Of a stretch of DNA of 64,000 bases, positions 54,332 through 62,941 are shown one piece after another; position 1 is the stretch's first letter, and the number at the start of each line of letters is the position of its first letter. The notes beneath the pieces were generated by a model, which saw only the letters and a program-made list of their open reading frames with translations, ran no database searches and was not told the DNA's origin. The DNA lies in contig NZ_REGA01000018.1 in the NCBI RefSeq assembly GCF_003841505.1, forward strand, positions 31,677-95,676. The letters are read 5' to 3'. This DNA is from Natrarchaeobius chitinivorans (lineage in GTDB: Archaea; Halobacteriota; Halobacteria; Halobacteriales; Natrialbaceae). A program made the translations under genes and the position numbers.

Positions 54332-55261
54332 ATGGAGTTCGAACTCGAGCGAGTCGGCGTCCACGAATCGGTCGACACGGTTTTCCCGGCGACGGAACTG
54401 TCCGCGTACCTCTCCGTCCTCCCCGCCGACGTCGACGTGATCGGCGACGACGATATCGCCGCCCGTGACGCTGTCATCACCCTCGACCACCGCGACGCAT
54501 TCCTCGAGGTCGAGTGGGTTCACTCGATTCAATCGGGTGTGGACCGCTTTCCGTTCGACGAGTTCGATGCGAACGACGTAATTCTCACCAACAGCGCGGG
54601 AATCCACGGCCGGACGGTCGGCGAGACCGTCGCCGGCTACCTGCTCGCGTTCTCGCGGCGGCTCCACGAGTACGTCACGAACGGGACCGATCGCCGGTGG
54701 GAGAAACCGGGCTGGGACGACGCCTTTACGCTTCCCGGCACGAGCGCGTGCGTCCTCGGCACCGGCACGCTCGGGGGCGGCGTCGCCGACGTCCTCGGCG
54801 CGCTCGGCGTTCGCGTAACGGGAGTCCGACGATCCGCCGACCCCGTCCCCGGCTTCGAAGAGGTTTTCGCGACCGAGGACCTCCTCGAGGCCGTCGCCGA
54901 CGCCGACTTCGTGGTCGTGACGCTGCCGCTGACCAACGAGACGGACGGACTCGTCGACGCCGACGTCTTCGACGCGATGGACGCGGAGGCGTACCTCGTC
55001 AACGTCGGCCGCGGCCAGGTCGTCGATCAGGACGCGTTGGTCGACGCCCTCGAGACGGGATCGATCGCGGGCGCTGCACTCGACGTCTTCGAAACCGAAC
55101 CGCTGTCGCCGGAGTCGCCGCTGTGGGAGATAGACGACGTGATCGTCACCCCTCACTGTGCGGCCTTCACCGAGGACTACTTTCGGGACGTCGGCGACCT
55201 CGTCCGCGAGAACGTCGACCGACTCGAGGCCGGCGAGGCGTTTCACAATCGGGTCGTGTGA
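54332..55261 (+). CDS. D-2-hydroxyacid dehydrogenase (GhrB/SerA-like)
   Basis: 309 residues. The NAD loop CVLGTGTLGGGVADVLGAL lies near 142-160. Catalytic residues: Arg in VNVGRGQVVDQDALVDAL, Glu in LDVFETEPLSP, and His in VIVTPHCAAFTEDY. The substrate-domain core is NDVILTNSAGIHGRTVGETV. Reductase activity on glyoxylate, hydroxypyruvate or another 2-oxoacid cannot be separated by sequence. ATG 54332 is preferred over 54293. It overlaps the GNAT gene start by 4 bp (GTGA). Confidence 0.93.
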   Translation: MEFELERVGVHESVDTVFPATELSAYLSVLPADVDVIGDDDIAARDAVITLDHRDAFLEVEWVHSIQSGVDRFPFDEFDANDVILTNSAGIHGRTVGETVAGYLLAFSRRLHEYVTNGTDRRWEKPGWDDAFTLPGTSACVLGTGTLGGGVADVLGALGVRVTGVRRSADPVPGFEEVFATEDLLEAVADADFVVVTLPLTNETDGLVDADVFDAMDAEAYLVNVGRGQVVDQDALVDALETGSIAGAALDVFETEPLSPESPLWEIDDVIVTPHCAAFTEDYFRDVGDLVRENVDRLEAGEAFHNRVV

Positions 55262-55794
55262 CCGTGGGTCACGAGCACGAATCGATCGGTACGGACGACG
55301 TTCGGATCCGCGAAGCGACGGCGACCGACGCCGTCGGTATCGAAGACGTCCACGCGGCGTCGATTCGCGAACTCGGCAGCGACGCGTACGACGACCGGCA
55401 GGTCGAGGCCTGGCTCTCACACGTTCACTCGGAACGCTACCCCGTCGGCGAGTCGGGATTTCGGGTCGTCGTCGCAGACTACGGCGGGTCGATCGTCGGC
55501 TTCGGCCTGCTCGAGTTCGATCCGGCCGATCTCGACGAGTCGACGGCCGAGATCGGTGCCGTCTACGTCCACCCCGACGACGCACGCGAGGGCGTCGGCA
55601 GCGCGATTCTTGGAGACCTCGAGTCGGCCGCGCGTGACAGGGGGGTCGAGGCGCTCGAACTGACGGCTTCACGAAACGCGATCGCCTTCTACGAACGGCA
55701 CGGATACGAGGGCCACGACGCGGCTTCCCTCGAGATGCAAGAGGGCGTCACGCTCGAGTGTCAGCGGATGCGAAAGCGATCGACGCCGTCCTGA
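55258..55794 (+). CDS. GNAT-family N-acetyltransferase
   Basis: 178 residues. Motif D/C starts VRIREATATDAVGIEDVHAA; the acetyl-CoA loop (motif A) is VYVHPDDAREGVGSAILGDL near 101-120; motif B is LELTASRNAIAFYERHGYEG. GTG 55258 is chosen for its GTGA overlap with the dehydrogenase stop; GTG 55264 is possible. Substrate unknown. The downstream palindromic element probably ends both this and the convergent Tfx transcript. Confidence 0.88.
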   Translation: MTVGHEHESIGTDDVRIREATATDAVGIEDVHAASIRELGSDAYDDRQVEAWLSHVHSERYPVGESGFRVVVADYGGSIVGFGLLEFDPADLDESTAEIGAVYVHPDDAREGVGSAILGDLESAARDRGVEALELTASRNAIAFYERHGYEGHDAASLEMQEGVTLECQRMRKRSTPS

Positions 55795-55833
55795 GCGGAT
55801 GGCGATCCCAGTGTCAGTTTCCCATCGGGTGGC

Positions 55834-55917
55834 TGATACGGTTTACTGTACGTCAGTACTGGAGCGACCGCGGGACGGCACCCGGCCGGTCCGGTACACA
55901 GTGACAGCAATCCGTAC
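55834..55917. repeat. Dispersed palindromic element, copy D, between convergent genes
   Basis: Left part TGATACGGTTTACTGTACGT from 55834, right part GGTACACAGTGACAGCAATC to TCCGTACGA at 55917. In reverse complement it aligns with copy C. It fills most of the 128-bp gap between the GNAT and Tfx genes, where a bidirectional terminator would be useful. Confidence 0.85.
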
Positions 55918-55922
55918 GAGAG

Positions 55923-56378
55923 TCACTCCTGGTGGCGAACGCGGACCATTCCCTCGGAGGTAACGCCGACGATCAGCGGCGTCGCGACCTCTCGGCCCGA
56001 GACGGCCGCTCCCGCGGCGTCGCTGACGACTTTCATCAGGTCGGGTGCGGTGTAGTCGACCTTGACGCCGGCTTCGTCACAGGCCTCGTAGACGAGTTCG
56101 GGAACGTCGTAGAGGTCGGTCCCCCGCGGAACGCGAACGCGAACCGGAGCGCGCAACGCCTCCGCGAACGCGACCGTCTCGCGGGCCTTCTCGACGTTTT
56201 CGCGAGCGCTCGACTCGACGGACGAGACGTTCGCTCGAGACGTTCCCAGCTCCTCGGCGATCTTCGCCTGCGAGATTCCGCGTTCGCGCAACGCGAGAAC
56301 CTGCGCCTGTCGGTACGTCAGCACGCTCGTCGCTGGATCGAAGCCGATCTCTTCGAGCAGCTCCTCGGTCGCGTCCAT
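55923..56378 (-). CDS. Tfx-family DNA-binding regulator
   Basis: 151 residues. The N-terminal sigma-like HTH includes YRQAQVLALRERGISQAKIA then EELGTSRANVSSVESSARENVEKARETV (abbreviated here), characteristic of Tfx. Tfx was first described binding the fmdE promoter, a molybdenum formylmethanofuran dehydrogenase operon. The C-terminal half (DLYDVPELVYEACDEAGVKV) is a conserved sensor-like domain. ATG 56378 is chosen since the upstream frame is Arg/Ser/Pro shadow. It is divergent from moeA over 270 bp, so molybdenum-cofactor control is likely. Confidence 0.92.
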   Translation of the reverse strand: MDATEELLEEIGFDPATSVLTYRQAQVLALRERGISQAKIAEELGTSRANVSSVESSARENVEKARETVAFAEALRAPVRVRVPRGTDLYDVPELVYEACDEAGVKVDYTAPDLMKVVSDAAGAAVSGREVATPLIVGVTSEGMVRVRHQE

Positions 56379-56648
56379 CACGACGATCGCCTCCGTGGCA
56401 ACTCGAGCCGACGGACCCGGGCTCGCATGTTCATATATCAACTCATCGGCGGCGGGATCAAAGCTTCCCCGGTCCGTTTGGCGGGACGACTTCGGCAATC
56501 CCCCACCGATCGGCCCGAGTTTCGCTCGTCGGTCGGCTGATCCCGGCGTCGATCGGCCGGATTCCCGCTTCGCACCGAACCTCGAGGGCAGGTCGCGGGC
56601 AACAGTCCGCATCAGTGGCTACTATACGCTTCCGGCCTAATTGGCGGT

Positions 56649-58541
56649 ATGGATCGAAAGGAGTTTCGCGACCTCGTTTCCCCCGAGCGAGCGCGCGAAG
56701 CGATCGCGTCGCTGTCGCTCGAGGGTGGAATCGATCGCGTCCCGCTCGAGGAGGCCCGCGGCCGGGTACTCGTGGCGCGTCTCGACGCCGAACTCGACGT
56801 TCCGGGCTTCGACCGGGCCAGTCTCGACGGCTACGCGCTCCGGGCGCGAGACACGTTCGGAGCCGACGAGGCCGACCCCGCACGACTCGCGGTCGTCGGC
56901 GAGGTTCACGCCGGCGAGGAACCCGACGTCGAACTCGAGCGCGGCGAGGCCGTCGAGATTTCGACCGGCGCGGTGATGCCGGACGGGACGGACGCGATGG
57001 TTCCGGTCGAACGAACCGATACCGACGGCGACGACGTGCTGGTTCGAACGAGCGTCGCCCCCGGCGACAACGTCATGTTCGCCGGTGCTGACGTCGCTGC
57101 GGGCGAGCGTGCGCTCGGCCCCGGAACGCAGATCACCCCCCGCGAAATTGGACTCCTCTCGGCGCTCGGTGTCGAGGAGGTACCCGTCCGGAGCCGGCCT
57201 CGAGTCGGCATCGTCTCGACGGGCGACGAACTCGTCCGGCCGGGCGAGGACCTCGCGAGCGAGCGCGGCGAGATCTACGACGTCAACAGCTACACGATCG
57301 CCGCGGGCGTCGAGGACGCCGGCGGCGAAGCGGTCCTCTATCCCCACGCCGGCGACGACCGCGAGGAGATGGAGCGGGTGCTTCGAGCGGCCGCCGACGA
57401 GTGCGATCTCGTGCTCTCTTCGGGCTCGACGAGTGCGAGCGCGGTCGACGTCATCTACCGGGTGATCGAAGAGCGCGGTGAGTTGTTGCTCCACGGCGTC
57501 CGCGTTAAGCCGGGCAAGCCGATGCTCGTCGGTCGACTGGACGAGTCGGCGTACGTCGGCCTCCCCGGCTATCCCGTGTCGGCGATGATGGTATTTCGAA
57601 CGTTCGTCGCGCCCGCGATACGCGAAGCCGCGGGGCGTTCCGAACCCGAATCGGCGACCGTCACCGGCCGGATGGCCAGACAGGAGCGATACGACGAGGG
57701 ACGGCTTCGACTCATGCCCGTCGGCCTCGTCGAGAGCGGACCGTCCTCGACGGGGGCGAACGAACCCGTAGAGAGCGCCGGAGCCGAACCGCTCGTCTAT
57801 CCCGTCGACAAGGGAAGCGGCGCGACGACCAGCCTCGCCGAAGCCGACGGCGTCGTCGCCGTCGATCCCGAAACGGACTACCTCGACGAGGGCGAGTCCG
57901 TGACCGTCCAGTTGTTCTCGCCGGACGTCAGGCCGCCGACGCTGTTCGGCGTCGGCGAGGACGACCCGACGCTGAATCGGCTCCTCGACCGCCTCGAGCA
58001 CCCGCGATATCTCTCGGTGGGATCGCGACCCGCGCTCCGGCGGTTTCGCGACGGCGTTCCGGACGTCGCGGCCGTGGCCGGTCCGATCGACCGGGAGATC
58101 GACGCGGCGGAACTCGGCGGCTGGGAGCGCGAGTGGGGGTTGATCGTTCGGCCCGGAAATCCCGACAAAGTCGAGGAACTCGCCGACCTGATCGACCGCG
58201 ACTTGCGCTTTGTCAATCGAACGACCGACTCCGGCCTGCGGACGACCCTCGAGCGATCGCTGGCCGAACTGGCGGACGAACGCGGGGAGAGTCGAACCGA
58301 TCTCACCGACGCGATCGACGGCTTCGACCTCGACCTCAGAGCCCACGAGAGCCCCGCGCGAAGGGTTATCTCCGGCGACGCCGACGTCGGGATCGGACTC
58401 GCCGAGACGGCCGACCGACTCGAACTCGAGTTCGTCCCGCTCGGCGATCAGCCGGTCCGGATCCTCGCAAACCCGGATCGAACCGAAAAAGCCGGCGTGC
58501 GGGAGCTTTCGAGCGTCCTCGAGGGCGAGGGGCTCGACTGA
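56649..58541 (+). CDS. moeA: Molybdopterin molybdotransferase MoeA with C-terminal binding-protein-like domain
   Basis: 630 residues. MoeA domains occupy about 1-400: DVPGFDRASLDGYALRA, EISTGAVMPDGTDAMVPVE, GIVSTGDELVRPGEDL, YDVNSYTIAAGV, SSGSTSASAVDVIYRV and GKPMLVGRLDESAYVGLPGY. The C-terminal 200 residues (from VGEDDPTLNRLLDRL) look like a periplasmic-binding-protein/LysR-effector fold, including WGLIVRPGNPDKVEELADL and GDADVGIGLAETA. This fusion is known in archaea. MoeA inserts molybdate or tungstate into molybdopterin; the extra domain probably senses the oxyanion. The 22-bp repeat region follows 80 bp beyond the stop. Confidence 0.95.
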   Translation: MDRKEFRDLVSPERAREAIASLSLEGGIDRVPLEEARGRVLVARLDAELDVPGFDRASLDGYALRARDTFGADEADPARLAVVGEVHAGEEPDVELERGEAVEISTGAVMPDGTDAMVPVERTDTDGDDVLVRTSVAPGDNVMFAGADVAAGERALGPGTQITPREIGLLSALGVEEVPVRSRPRVGIVSTGDELVRPGEDLASERGEIYDVNSYTIAAGVEDAGGEAVLYPHAGDDREEMERVLRAAADECDLVLSSGSTSASAVDVIYRVIEERGELLLHGVRVKPGKPMLVGRLDESAYVGLPGYPVSAMMVFRTFVAPAIREAAGRSEPESATVTGRMARQERYDEGRLRLMPVGLVESGPSSTGANEPVESAGAEPLVYPVDKGSGATTSLAEADGVVAVDPETDYLDEGESVTVQLFSPDVRPPTLFGVGEDDPTLNRLLDRLEHPRYLSVGSRPALRRFRDGVPDVAAVAGPIDREIDAAELGGWEREWGLIVRPGNPDKVEELADLIDRDLRFVNRTTDSGLRTTLERSLAELADERGESRTDLTDAIDGFDLDLRAHESPARRVISGDADVGIGLAETADRLELEFVPLGDQPVRILANPDRTEKAGVRELSSVLEGEGLD

Positions 58542-58620
58542 CGCGCGCCAGCACGCCGGCCAGTTCGACTACCTCACCGACATGGCTGGCCAGTTCGACT
58601 GTGGATACGTGTGCGAGTTG

Positions 58621-58730
58621 GTCGAACGCCGGCTCGAGGCATGACGGACGCTGGCTCGAAACGAGAGGGATACCGCTTCGAGACGCGACGGACGCCGGCT
58701 CGAGACACGACAGATGCCGCTTCGAGACGC
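58621..58730. repeat. 22-bp tandem array, 5 units, downstream of moeA
   Basis: Five 22-bp units start at 58621, 58643, 58665, 58687 and 58709, alternating between a CGCCGGCTCGAG type and a TACCGCTTCGAGACGC type, so a 44-bp higher period exists. Just before it, GGCCAGTTCGACT occurs at 58559-58571 and 58587-58599. Confidence 0.88.
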
Positions 58731-58837
58731 GGCGGGTTCGATCACCGAAACCACCGGTTCGAACGAAATACCAACGGACGGGACGGTCAGCCGTGGCTGA
58801 ACAGCGATTTTTACGTCACCGTGATGTACGTGGTGTG

Positions 58838-59497
58838 ATGTCGACGATAGCCGAACTCCGGTTTCCAGTTCCGGACACGACACTCGAGACGGCCTTCGAG
58901 TACGCCCCAGATGCGACGTTCGAACTCGAGTCGTCGGTGTCGAAGACCCGGCCCTGTCTCTGGGTGTCGGGTGTCGACTGCGAACTGGCCGAGGCGGCGT
59001 TCGACACGGATCCTTCGGTCGAGAACTACGATCTGCTCGTCGAGACCCAGTCTCGGCTGCTGTTCGACGTAAGTTTCGCGGATGGGACGGGAATCGATAG
59101 CCTGTGCGACCCGCTGCTTGCGGACGGCGGATCGTTGCTCGAGGCGTGGGCGACCGACGGCTGGTGGCAAGTGCGACTCCGGTTTCCGGACCGAGACGCG
59201 CTGTGTGACGCCTACGACCGGCTGATCGAGCAGGGGATCAGCGCCGACCTCAGACGCGTTACCGACGTAACCGAGGCGACCGAACCCGACACCCGATTGA
59301 CACCCGAACAGCGAGAGGCTCTCGAGGCAGCCCTCGAGTACGGCTACTTCGAGATTCCGCGCCGCATCTCGATGGAGGAACTGGCCGCCGAACTCGACAT
59401 CTCCCACCAGGCGCTCTCCGAGCGATTCAGACGTGCCTATGAGACGCTCGTCGACGAGGAACTTCAGCCGGCAGGCGAGCGATCGGCCGCGAAGTGA
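58838..59497 (+). CDS. Bat-type HTH-10 transcriptional regulator
   Basis: 219 residues. The C-terminal HTH_10 domain contains LTPEQREALEAALEYGYFEI and ISMEELAAELDISHQALSER, the signature of bacterio-opsin-activator-like regulators. The N-terminal 150 residues match the BAT output-type sensor half (VRLRFPDRDALCDAYDRLIE). No PAS or GAF domain is present. The ATG at 58838 is chosen since the frame upstream is made of the tandem repeat. It ends against the 19-bp repeat array. Confidence 0.9.
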   Translation: MSTIAELRFPVPDTTLETAFEYAPDATFELESSVSKTRPCLWVSGVDCELAEAAFDTDPSVENYDLLVETQSRLLFDVSFADGTGIDSLCDPLLADGGSLLEAWATDGWWQVRLRFPDRDALCDAYDRLIEQGISADLRRVTDVTEATEPDTRLTPEQREALEAALEYGYFEIPRRISMEELAAELDISHQALSERFRRAYETLVDEELQPAGERSAAK

Positions 59498-59510
59498 CGC
59501 CGGGGGCGAC

Positions 59511-59592
59511 CGGTTAGCCGATCAGGTACCGGTTAGGCGATTAGTTGCCGGTTAGCCGATCAGGTACCGGTTAGGCGATCAGGCACCGATTA
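59511..59592. repeat. 19-bp tandem array, 4 units plus a partial, between convergent genes
   Basis: CGGTTAGCCGATCAGGTAC-type units begin at 59511, 59530, 59549 and 59568. Units 1 and 3 are identical, and units 2 and 4 are variants with GGCGAT. A partial fifth unit from 59587 contains the TAA stop (59590-59592 on the minus strand) of the next gene. Confidence 0.93.
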
Positions 59593-60021
59593 GCGGTACT
59601 CCCGAACGAATTCCTCGAGCCGTGACTCGACGCCCTCGAGGTCGCGGTACTCGATCACCTCGAACGCGTCGTTGCCGCGGATCATCGCCGACAGCTCGTG
59701 CGCCGAATCGGGTCGGTACAGACAGCACACCGGTTTCCCGGTTTCGGCGGCCCTGCCGAGTTCGTAGCCGACGCCGAGACTCGGCGTGGTGACTTCCGCG
59801 ACGACGATATCGGCCCCTCGGAGCCACTCGACGTCCTGATCGTGGATTTCGCCGTCGGTGATCCCCGCCGCAGCCTCCGTTTGCTCGACGTTCTCCGTTC
59901 CGACGTGTTCGGTGAGGACGGTGCCGTGGCGCTCGAGGTGCTCGATGAGGTCGGCGTACAGGTCGCGGTCGTCTCGACCGCCGCGGATCGAGCCGCTGAA
60001 GAAGATATTCACGTTCGCCAT
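59590..60021 (-). CDS. DNPH1/Rcl-like 2'-deoxynucleoside 5'-phosphate N-hydrolase
   Basis: 143 residues of the nucleoside deoxyribosyltransferase fold. FFSGSIRGGRDDRDLYADLI (about 7-26) is the phosphate and substrate loop of DNPH1, HDQDVEWLRGADIVVAEVTT (60-79) holds the catalytic Asp pair region, and PSLGVGYELGRAAETGKPVC (80-99) carries the nucleophile Glu. It probably removes bases from deoxynucleotides for pool sanitation. Its stop lies in the tandem array. The next gene upstream on the same strand is 94 bp away. Confidence 0.9.
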   Translation of the reverse strand: MANVNIFFSGSIRGGRDDRDLYADLIEHLERHGTVLTEHVGTENVEQTEAAAGITDGEIHDQDVEWLRGADIVVAEVTTPSLGVGYELGRAAETGKPVCCLYRPDSAHELSAMIRGNDAFEVIEYRDLEGVESRLEEFVREYR

Positions 60022-60115
60022 CGAGATACCAGTCCGGTATTAGTATTACGAACGTCGGCGATCGACGGGGCTATCGACCGGTTTCGAGTCGTTCGTTAGG
60101 CGGCCTCGAGCATTG

Positions 60116-61357
60116 TCAGTCGACCTCGAGTCGCTCCCCGAGTTTCGGTGCGGAAGCGTCGTACCCCTCGGCGCGCAGCGTCTCGGCGAACGCCTCGCAT
60201 CGGTCGCCGTGATCGACGAGTATCGTGGACTCACGGTAGGCCTCGAGAAACTCGAGCAGACCCGTCCGGTCCGCGTGCGCGGAGAAGTCGAACTGCTCGA
60301 CGCGGGCGCTGACGCGCATCATCCGGCCGTCGATCTCCGCGCTACCGGTGTCTATGAGGTCCCGGCCGGGCGTCCCCTCGACCTGGTAACCGGTCATCGC
60401 GATCGTGTTGGCGGGGTGGTCGCTGACCGCGGGGACGTAGGTCATCGCGGGCCCGCCGTGGAGCATTCCGCTCGTGGTGACGATGACGGTGTTCTGTTCG
60501 GCGATGCGTTCGCGCTGGCCATCGCGGCCGTCGACGAAGCGGGCGTTGCCCTTCGCCCGCCGGAGGAGGTCGGGATCGCGCAGGAACTCCCGGTTTTCCT
60601 CGCGCAAGAGGAGTTCCGCGACGCGGGTACCCATCCCGTCGACGTAGCACTCGAGGTCGTGGCGCTCGCAGATGCACAGCACCTCCTGGGTGCGCCCGAT
60701 GGCGAACGCGGGGACGACGACGGTGCCACCCTCCCAGATCGTCCCCTCGAGCAGGTCGACGAACGCGCGTTCGATCTCCGGGCGGGGCTCGCGCGTCGTG
60801 TCGGCGTAGGTGCTCTCGCAGATCACGACGTCGGCGTCGGGTCTGGCGGTCGTCCCCGACAGCAGGCGCTGGTCCTCGGTGTGAAAGTCGCCGGTGTAGA
60901 GCAGTCGGGTGTCGCCGTCGTCGATCAGAACGTGGGCGCTGCCGGGGACGTGGCCCGCGTCGAAAAAGGTGATCTCGTAGCCCGCGGCCTCGAACGGCTC
61001 GCGGTAGCCGTGGGTCTCGGAGACCTGGGTCAGCCGGGCGAGTTCGGCCTCCGTGAACGGGCAGTCGTAGGTCCCGCCGTGGAGTTTCAGCGTGTCTCGA
61101 GCCAGCAGCATCGTGAGATCGCGGGTGGGCGGCGTCCAGTGAACCGGCGGACGGGCGTCGCCCGACAGGAGCGAGGGGATCGAGCCGACGTGATCGAGGT
61201 GGCCGTGGCTCACCACGACCGCCTCGGGGTCGACGTCCTCGATCGGAAACGACGGCGGGTTACCGGAGTCCATCCCGAAATCGAGCAAGAGTCGGTCGTC
61301 GACGACGATCGCGCTCCGACCGATCTCTCGAGCGCCGCCGAGAAACCGAATATCCAT
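60116..61357 (-). CDS. Beta-CASP metallo-beta-lactamase ribonuclease (aCPSF2/Epf-like)
   Basis: 413 residues. Motif 2 VVSHGHLDHVGS, Asp of motif 4 in LLYTGDFHTED, beta-CASP motif A ICESTYADTT, motif B FSAHADRTGLLEF and motif C VDHGDRCEAF are all intact. The N-terminal KH domains of FttA/aCPSF1 are missing, so this is the shorter archaeal group, probably a 5'-3' exonuclease or RNA-processing enzyme. ATG 61357 is preferred over 61390 because the fold begins MDIRFLGGAREIG. No operon partner. Confidence 0.93.
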   Translation of the reverse strand: MDIRFLGGAREIGRSAIVVDDRLLLDFGMDSGNPPSFPIEDVDPEAVVVSHGHLDHVGSIPSLLSGDARPPVHWTPPTRDLTMLLARDTLKLHGGTYDCPFTEAELARLTQVSETHGYREPFEAAGYEITFFDAGHVPGSAHVLIDDGDTRLLYTGDFHTEDQRLLSGTTARPDADVVICESTYADTTREPRPEIERAFVDLLEGTIWEGGTVVVPAFAIGRTQEVLCICERHDLECYVDGMGTRVAELLLREENREFLRDPDLLRRAKGNARFVDGRDGQRERIAEQNTVIVTTSGMLHGGPAMTYVPAVSDHPANTIAMTGYQVEGTPGRDLIDTGSAEIDGRMMRVSARVEQFDFSAHADRTGLLEFLEAYRESTILVDHGDRCEAFAETLRAEGYDASAPKLGERLEVD

Positions 61358-61472
61358 TACTCGAGGGTAGTCGGTCCTGTCGTTTGACAACGTCGATCGT
61401 CTGGCGCTCGAGGAGGAAGGTTGTCGACTGGCGCTCGAGGGGAGAGGCTTCCTTCGGAGCAGGGGGTCCCCG

Positions 61473-61982
61473 TTAGACGTCCAGCGGCGGCCACCGGGAG
61501 AGGCGTGGCCGGTTATCGTCCCACGTCACCACCTCGAGGATCGACGGGACGAGCGAGAGTCGCTGCTCGAGGACGTTCACCGGATGGCTGTCGTGGAACA
61601 CGGCCGGTTCGCGAGTGATCGTCTCGTCTCTGTAGTCCAGTTGAAAGTGACACTCCCCGAGGTCGGGATGCGTGCCGTCCTGGTGCCACCCGAACGAGTA
61701 GTTCCGCTCGCCGTCGATCCACTGAATCTCGTAGTGATCGTAGTCGGCGTCTTCCGGGACGTCGAACGCGACGCGAAGGTCGACCGTCTCCGGCGGGTGG
61801 GGCTCGCCGAGCAGGACCTCGGGATCGATCGTGGCGCGGACCTCGTGTCGCCGGATGGAACTCGGGACGTACCGGACGTCACGACACTCGCCCTGATTGG
61901 CCAGCCACGTCCGAATCTCGCCGTGGGCGGCGTGCTGGTCGAGCAAACTCCGGTGGGCGAGAAAGACGAATGGCGAAACCAT
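61473..61982 (-). CDS. Uncharacterized protein, second gene of a possible toxin-antitoxin pair
   Basis: 169 residues, with no named motif. Distinct conserved-looking stretches are RSLLDQHAAHGEIRTWLANQ, CRDVRYVPSSIRRHEVRATI, DHYEIQWIDGERNYSFGWHQ and DLGECHFQLDYRD. It is rich in His, Trp and Asp and has no TM or signal. It begins 3 bp after the stop of the HTH-like gene, the usual spacing of an antitoxin-toxin pair. Similar gene pairs occur scattered in haloarchaeal genomes, as I recall. Function is inference. Confidence 0.75.
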   Translation of the reverse strand: MVSPFVFLAHRSLLDQHAAHGEIRTWLANQGECRDVRYVPSSIRRHEVRATIDPEVLLGEPHPPETVDLRVAFDVPEDADYDHYEIQWIDGERNYSFGWHQDGTHPDLGECHFQLDYRDETITREPAVFHDSHPVNVLEQRLSLVPSILEVVTWDDNRPRLSRWPPLDV

Positions 61983-61985
61983 CGG

Positions 61986-62531
61986 TCACTGTGCCATCTC
62001 GCCCGTCCGAGGGCCGGACTCGCCGTCAGTGACGCTCTCGAGGTCGTCGTACAGCGAGAGCGCGTGGTCGATCAGCCGTTTCGTCTCCCGGGCGCGTTCC
62101 CACCGGCGGACGACCGCGTTTCGCTCGCGAATCTCGTCGCTCGAGCGGTTCGCGTCGGTCACGGACGCTTCGAGGTCATCCACGGAGTCGACATCGTAGG
62201 CGTCCTGCCACGCTTCAATTTGCTCCTGGACGTCCGCCACTTCGGCCCGGAGTTCCTCTTTGGTGTGCTCCGCCGTGAGTTCCTCGACGCGATCGAGATA
62301 GCGCCGACGGTAGTTGGGGCCGTATCGATATTGCGTCTCGCTCCCACCGTCGTCTTCGACGCGGGTTAGCTGTCCGTACTCGAGGAGTCGCTCGAGTTCG
62401 TCTTTCGTGGTATCCCACGAGGCGACGTCGGCTTCGTTCCTGATCCAGTTGACCGTCCGGGGGCGGGTGAGCGAGAGCGCGATCTTTCGAACGCGTTCTC
62501 TGGTCGTGAGTCTGTCAGTCCACGATTCCAC
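61986..62531 (-). CDS. HTH-like regulator/antitoxin (DUF7342-like)
   Basis: 181 residues. The N-terminal winged-helix-like part includes LTTRERVRKIALSLTRPRTV, NWIRNEADVASWDTTKDELE and RLLEYGQLTRVEDD. It continues as a long helical, coiled-coil-like region (TKEELRAEVADVQEQIEAWQ) and RNAVVRRWERARETKRLIDH. This layout recalls haloarchaeal DUF7342-type proteins paired with an unknown partner. It is the first gene of a two-gene operon with its own strong TATA box. Whether it neutralises the partner is unknown. Confidence 0.8.
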   Translation of the reverse strand: MESWTDRLTTRERVRKIALSLTRPRTVNWIRNEADVASWDTTKDELERLLEYGQLTRVEDDGGSETQYRYGPNYRRRYLDRVEELTAEHTKEELRAEVADVQEQIEAWQDAYDVDSVDDLEASVTDANRSSDEIRERNAVVRRWERARETKRLIDHALSLYDDLESVTDGESGPRTGEMAQ

Positions 62532-62561
62532 GTTGTTTCACCTACGGCGGAGTACGTGTGT

Positions 62562-62577
62562 AGTTCTATTATAATTT
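62562..62577 (-). promoter_or_regulatory. Promoter of the HTH/partner operon
   Basis: On the minus strand this reads AAATTATAATAGAAC, a clear TATA element about 31-46 nt before ATG 62531. It sits in an AT-rich block unlike the flanking chromosome and would yield a short leader. Downstream of it lies only the operon. Confidence 0.6.
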
Positions 62578-62722
62578 GGGTCCGTTCAGGATATAGTGGT
62601 TTGTTTAAATAGTGGTGTTGTTGGGTGGGGTTGGAGCTCGAGGAGAATTCACGGCTGATATCGATCCAATAGCAGGGAGTCAGTGAACCAAACAGATGAG
62701 AATCGATAGCCAGACGCCTTCG

Positions 62723-62941
62723 TCAGCGATCTCCGTCGATCACCTCGACCTCGAGCGGCCCGGTTTCGGTCACAACCTCGTACCCCTCGTACTCGAACCG
62801 AACCATCATATCGGCGTCGGGCTCGAGCAGCGAGACGAGCGCCTCGGTGTCGACAGTCTCGTACAGCGGCGGGAGCGCCGTCCCGTGACGGCCCTCACGG
62901 GCCGCGACACGAGCGAATGCCGTCGCGAGTGCGGGATGCAT
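62723..62941 (-). CDS. HalOD1 output-domain protein
   Basis: 72 residues: MHPALATAFARVAAREGRHG, then TALPPLYETVDTEALVSLLE and a final strand set ending FEYEGYEVVTETGPLEVEVI. The LPPLYETVD-DAL-LL-P and FEYEGYEV segments are the hallmark of haloarchaeal output domain 1. It normally carries 15-40 further N-terminal residues. Its start lies inside the zinc-ribbon gene on the same strand in another frame (47-bp overlap). It may be complete or the back half of a frameshifted fusion. Confidence 0.8.
   Translation of the reverse strand: MHPALATAFARVAAREGRHGTALPPLYETVDTEALVSLLEPDADMMVRFEYEGYEVVTETGPLEVEVIDGDR

Noticed and set aside
56637..58346. 569-codon minus-strand frame opposite moeA
   Set aside because: Shadow of MoeA; no domain visible, while moeA motifs are unmistakable.
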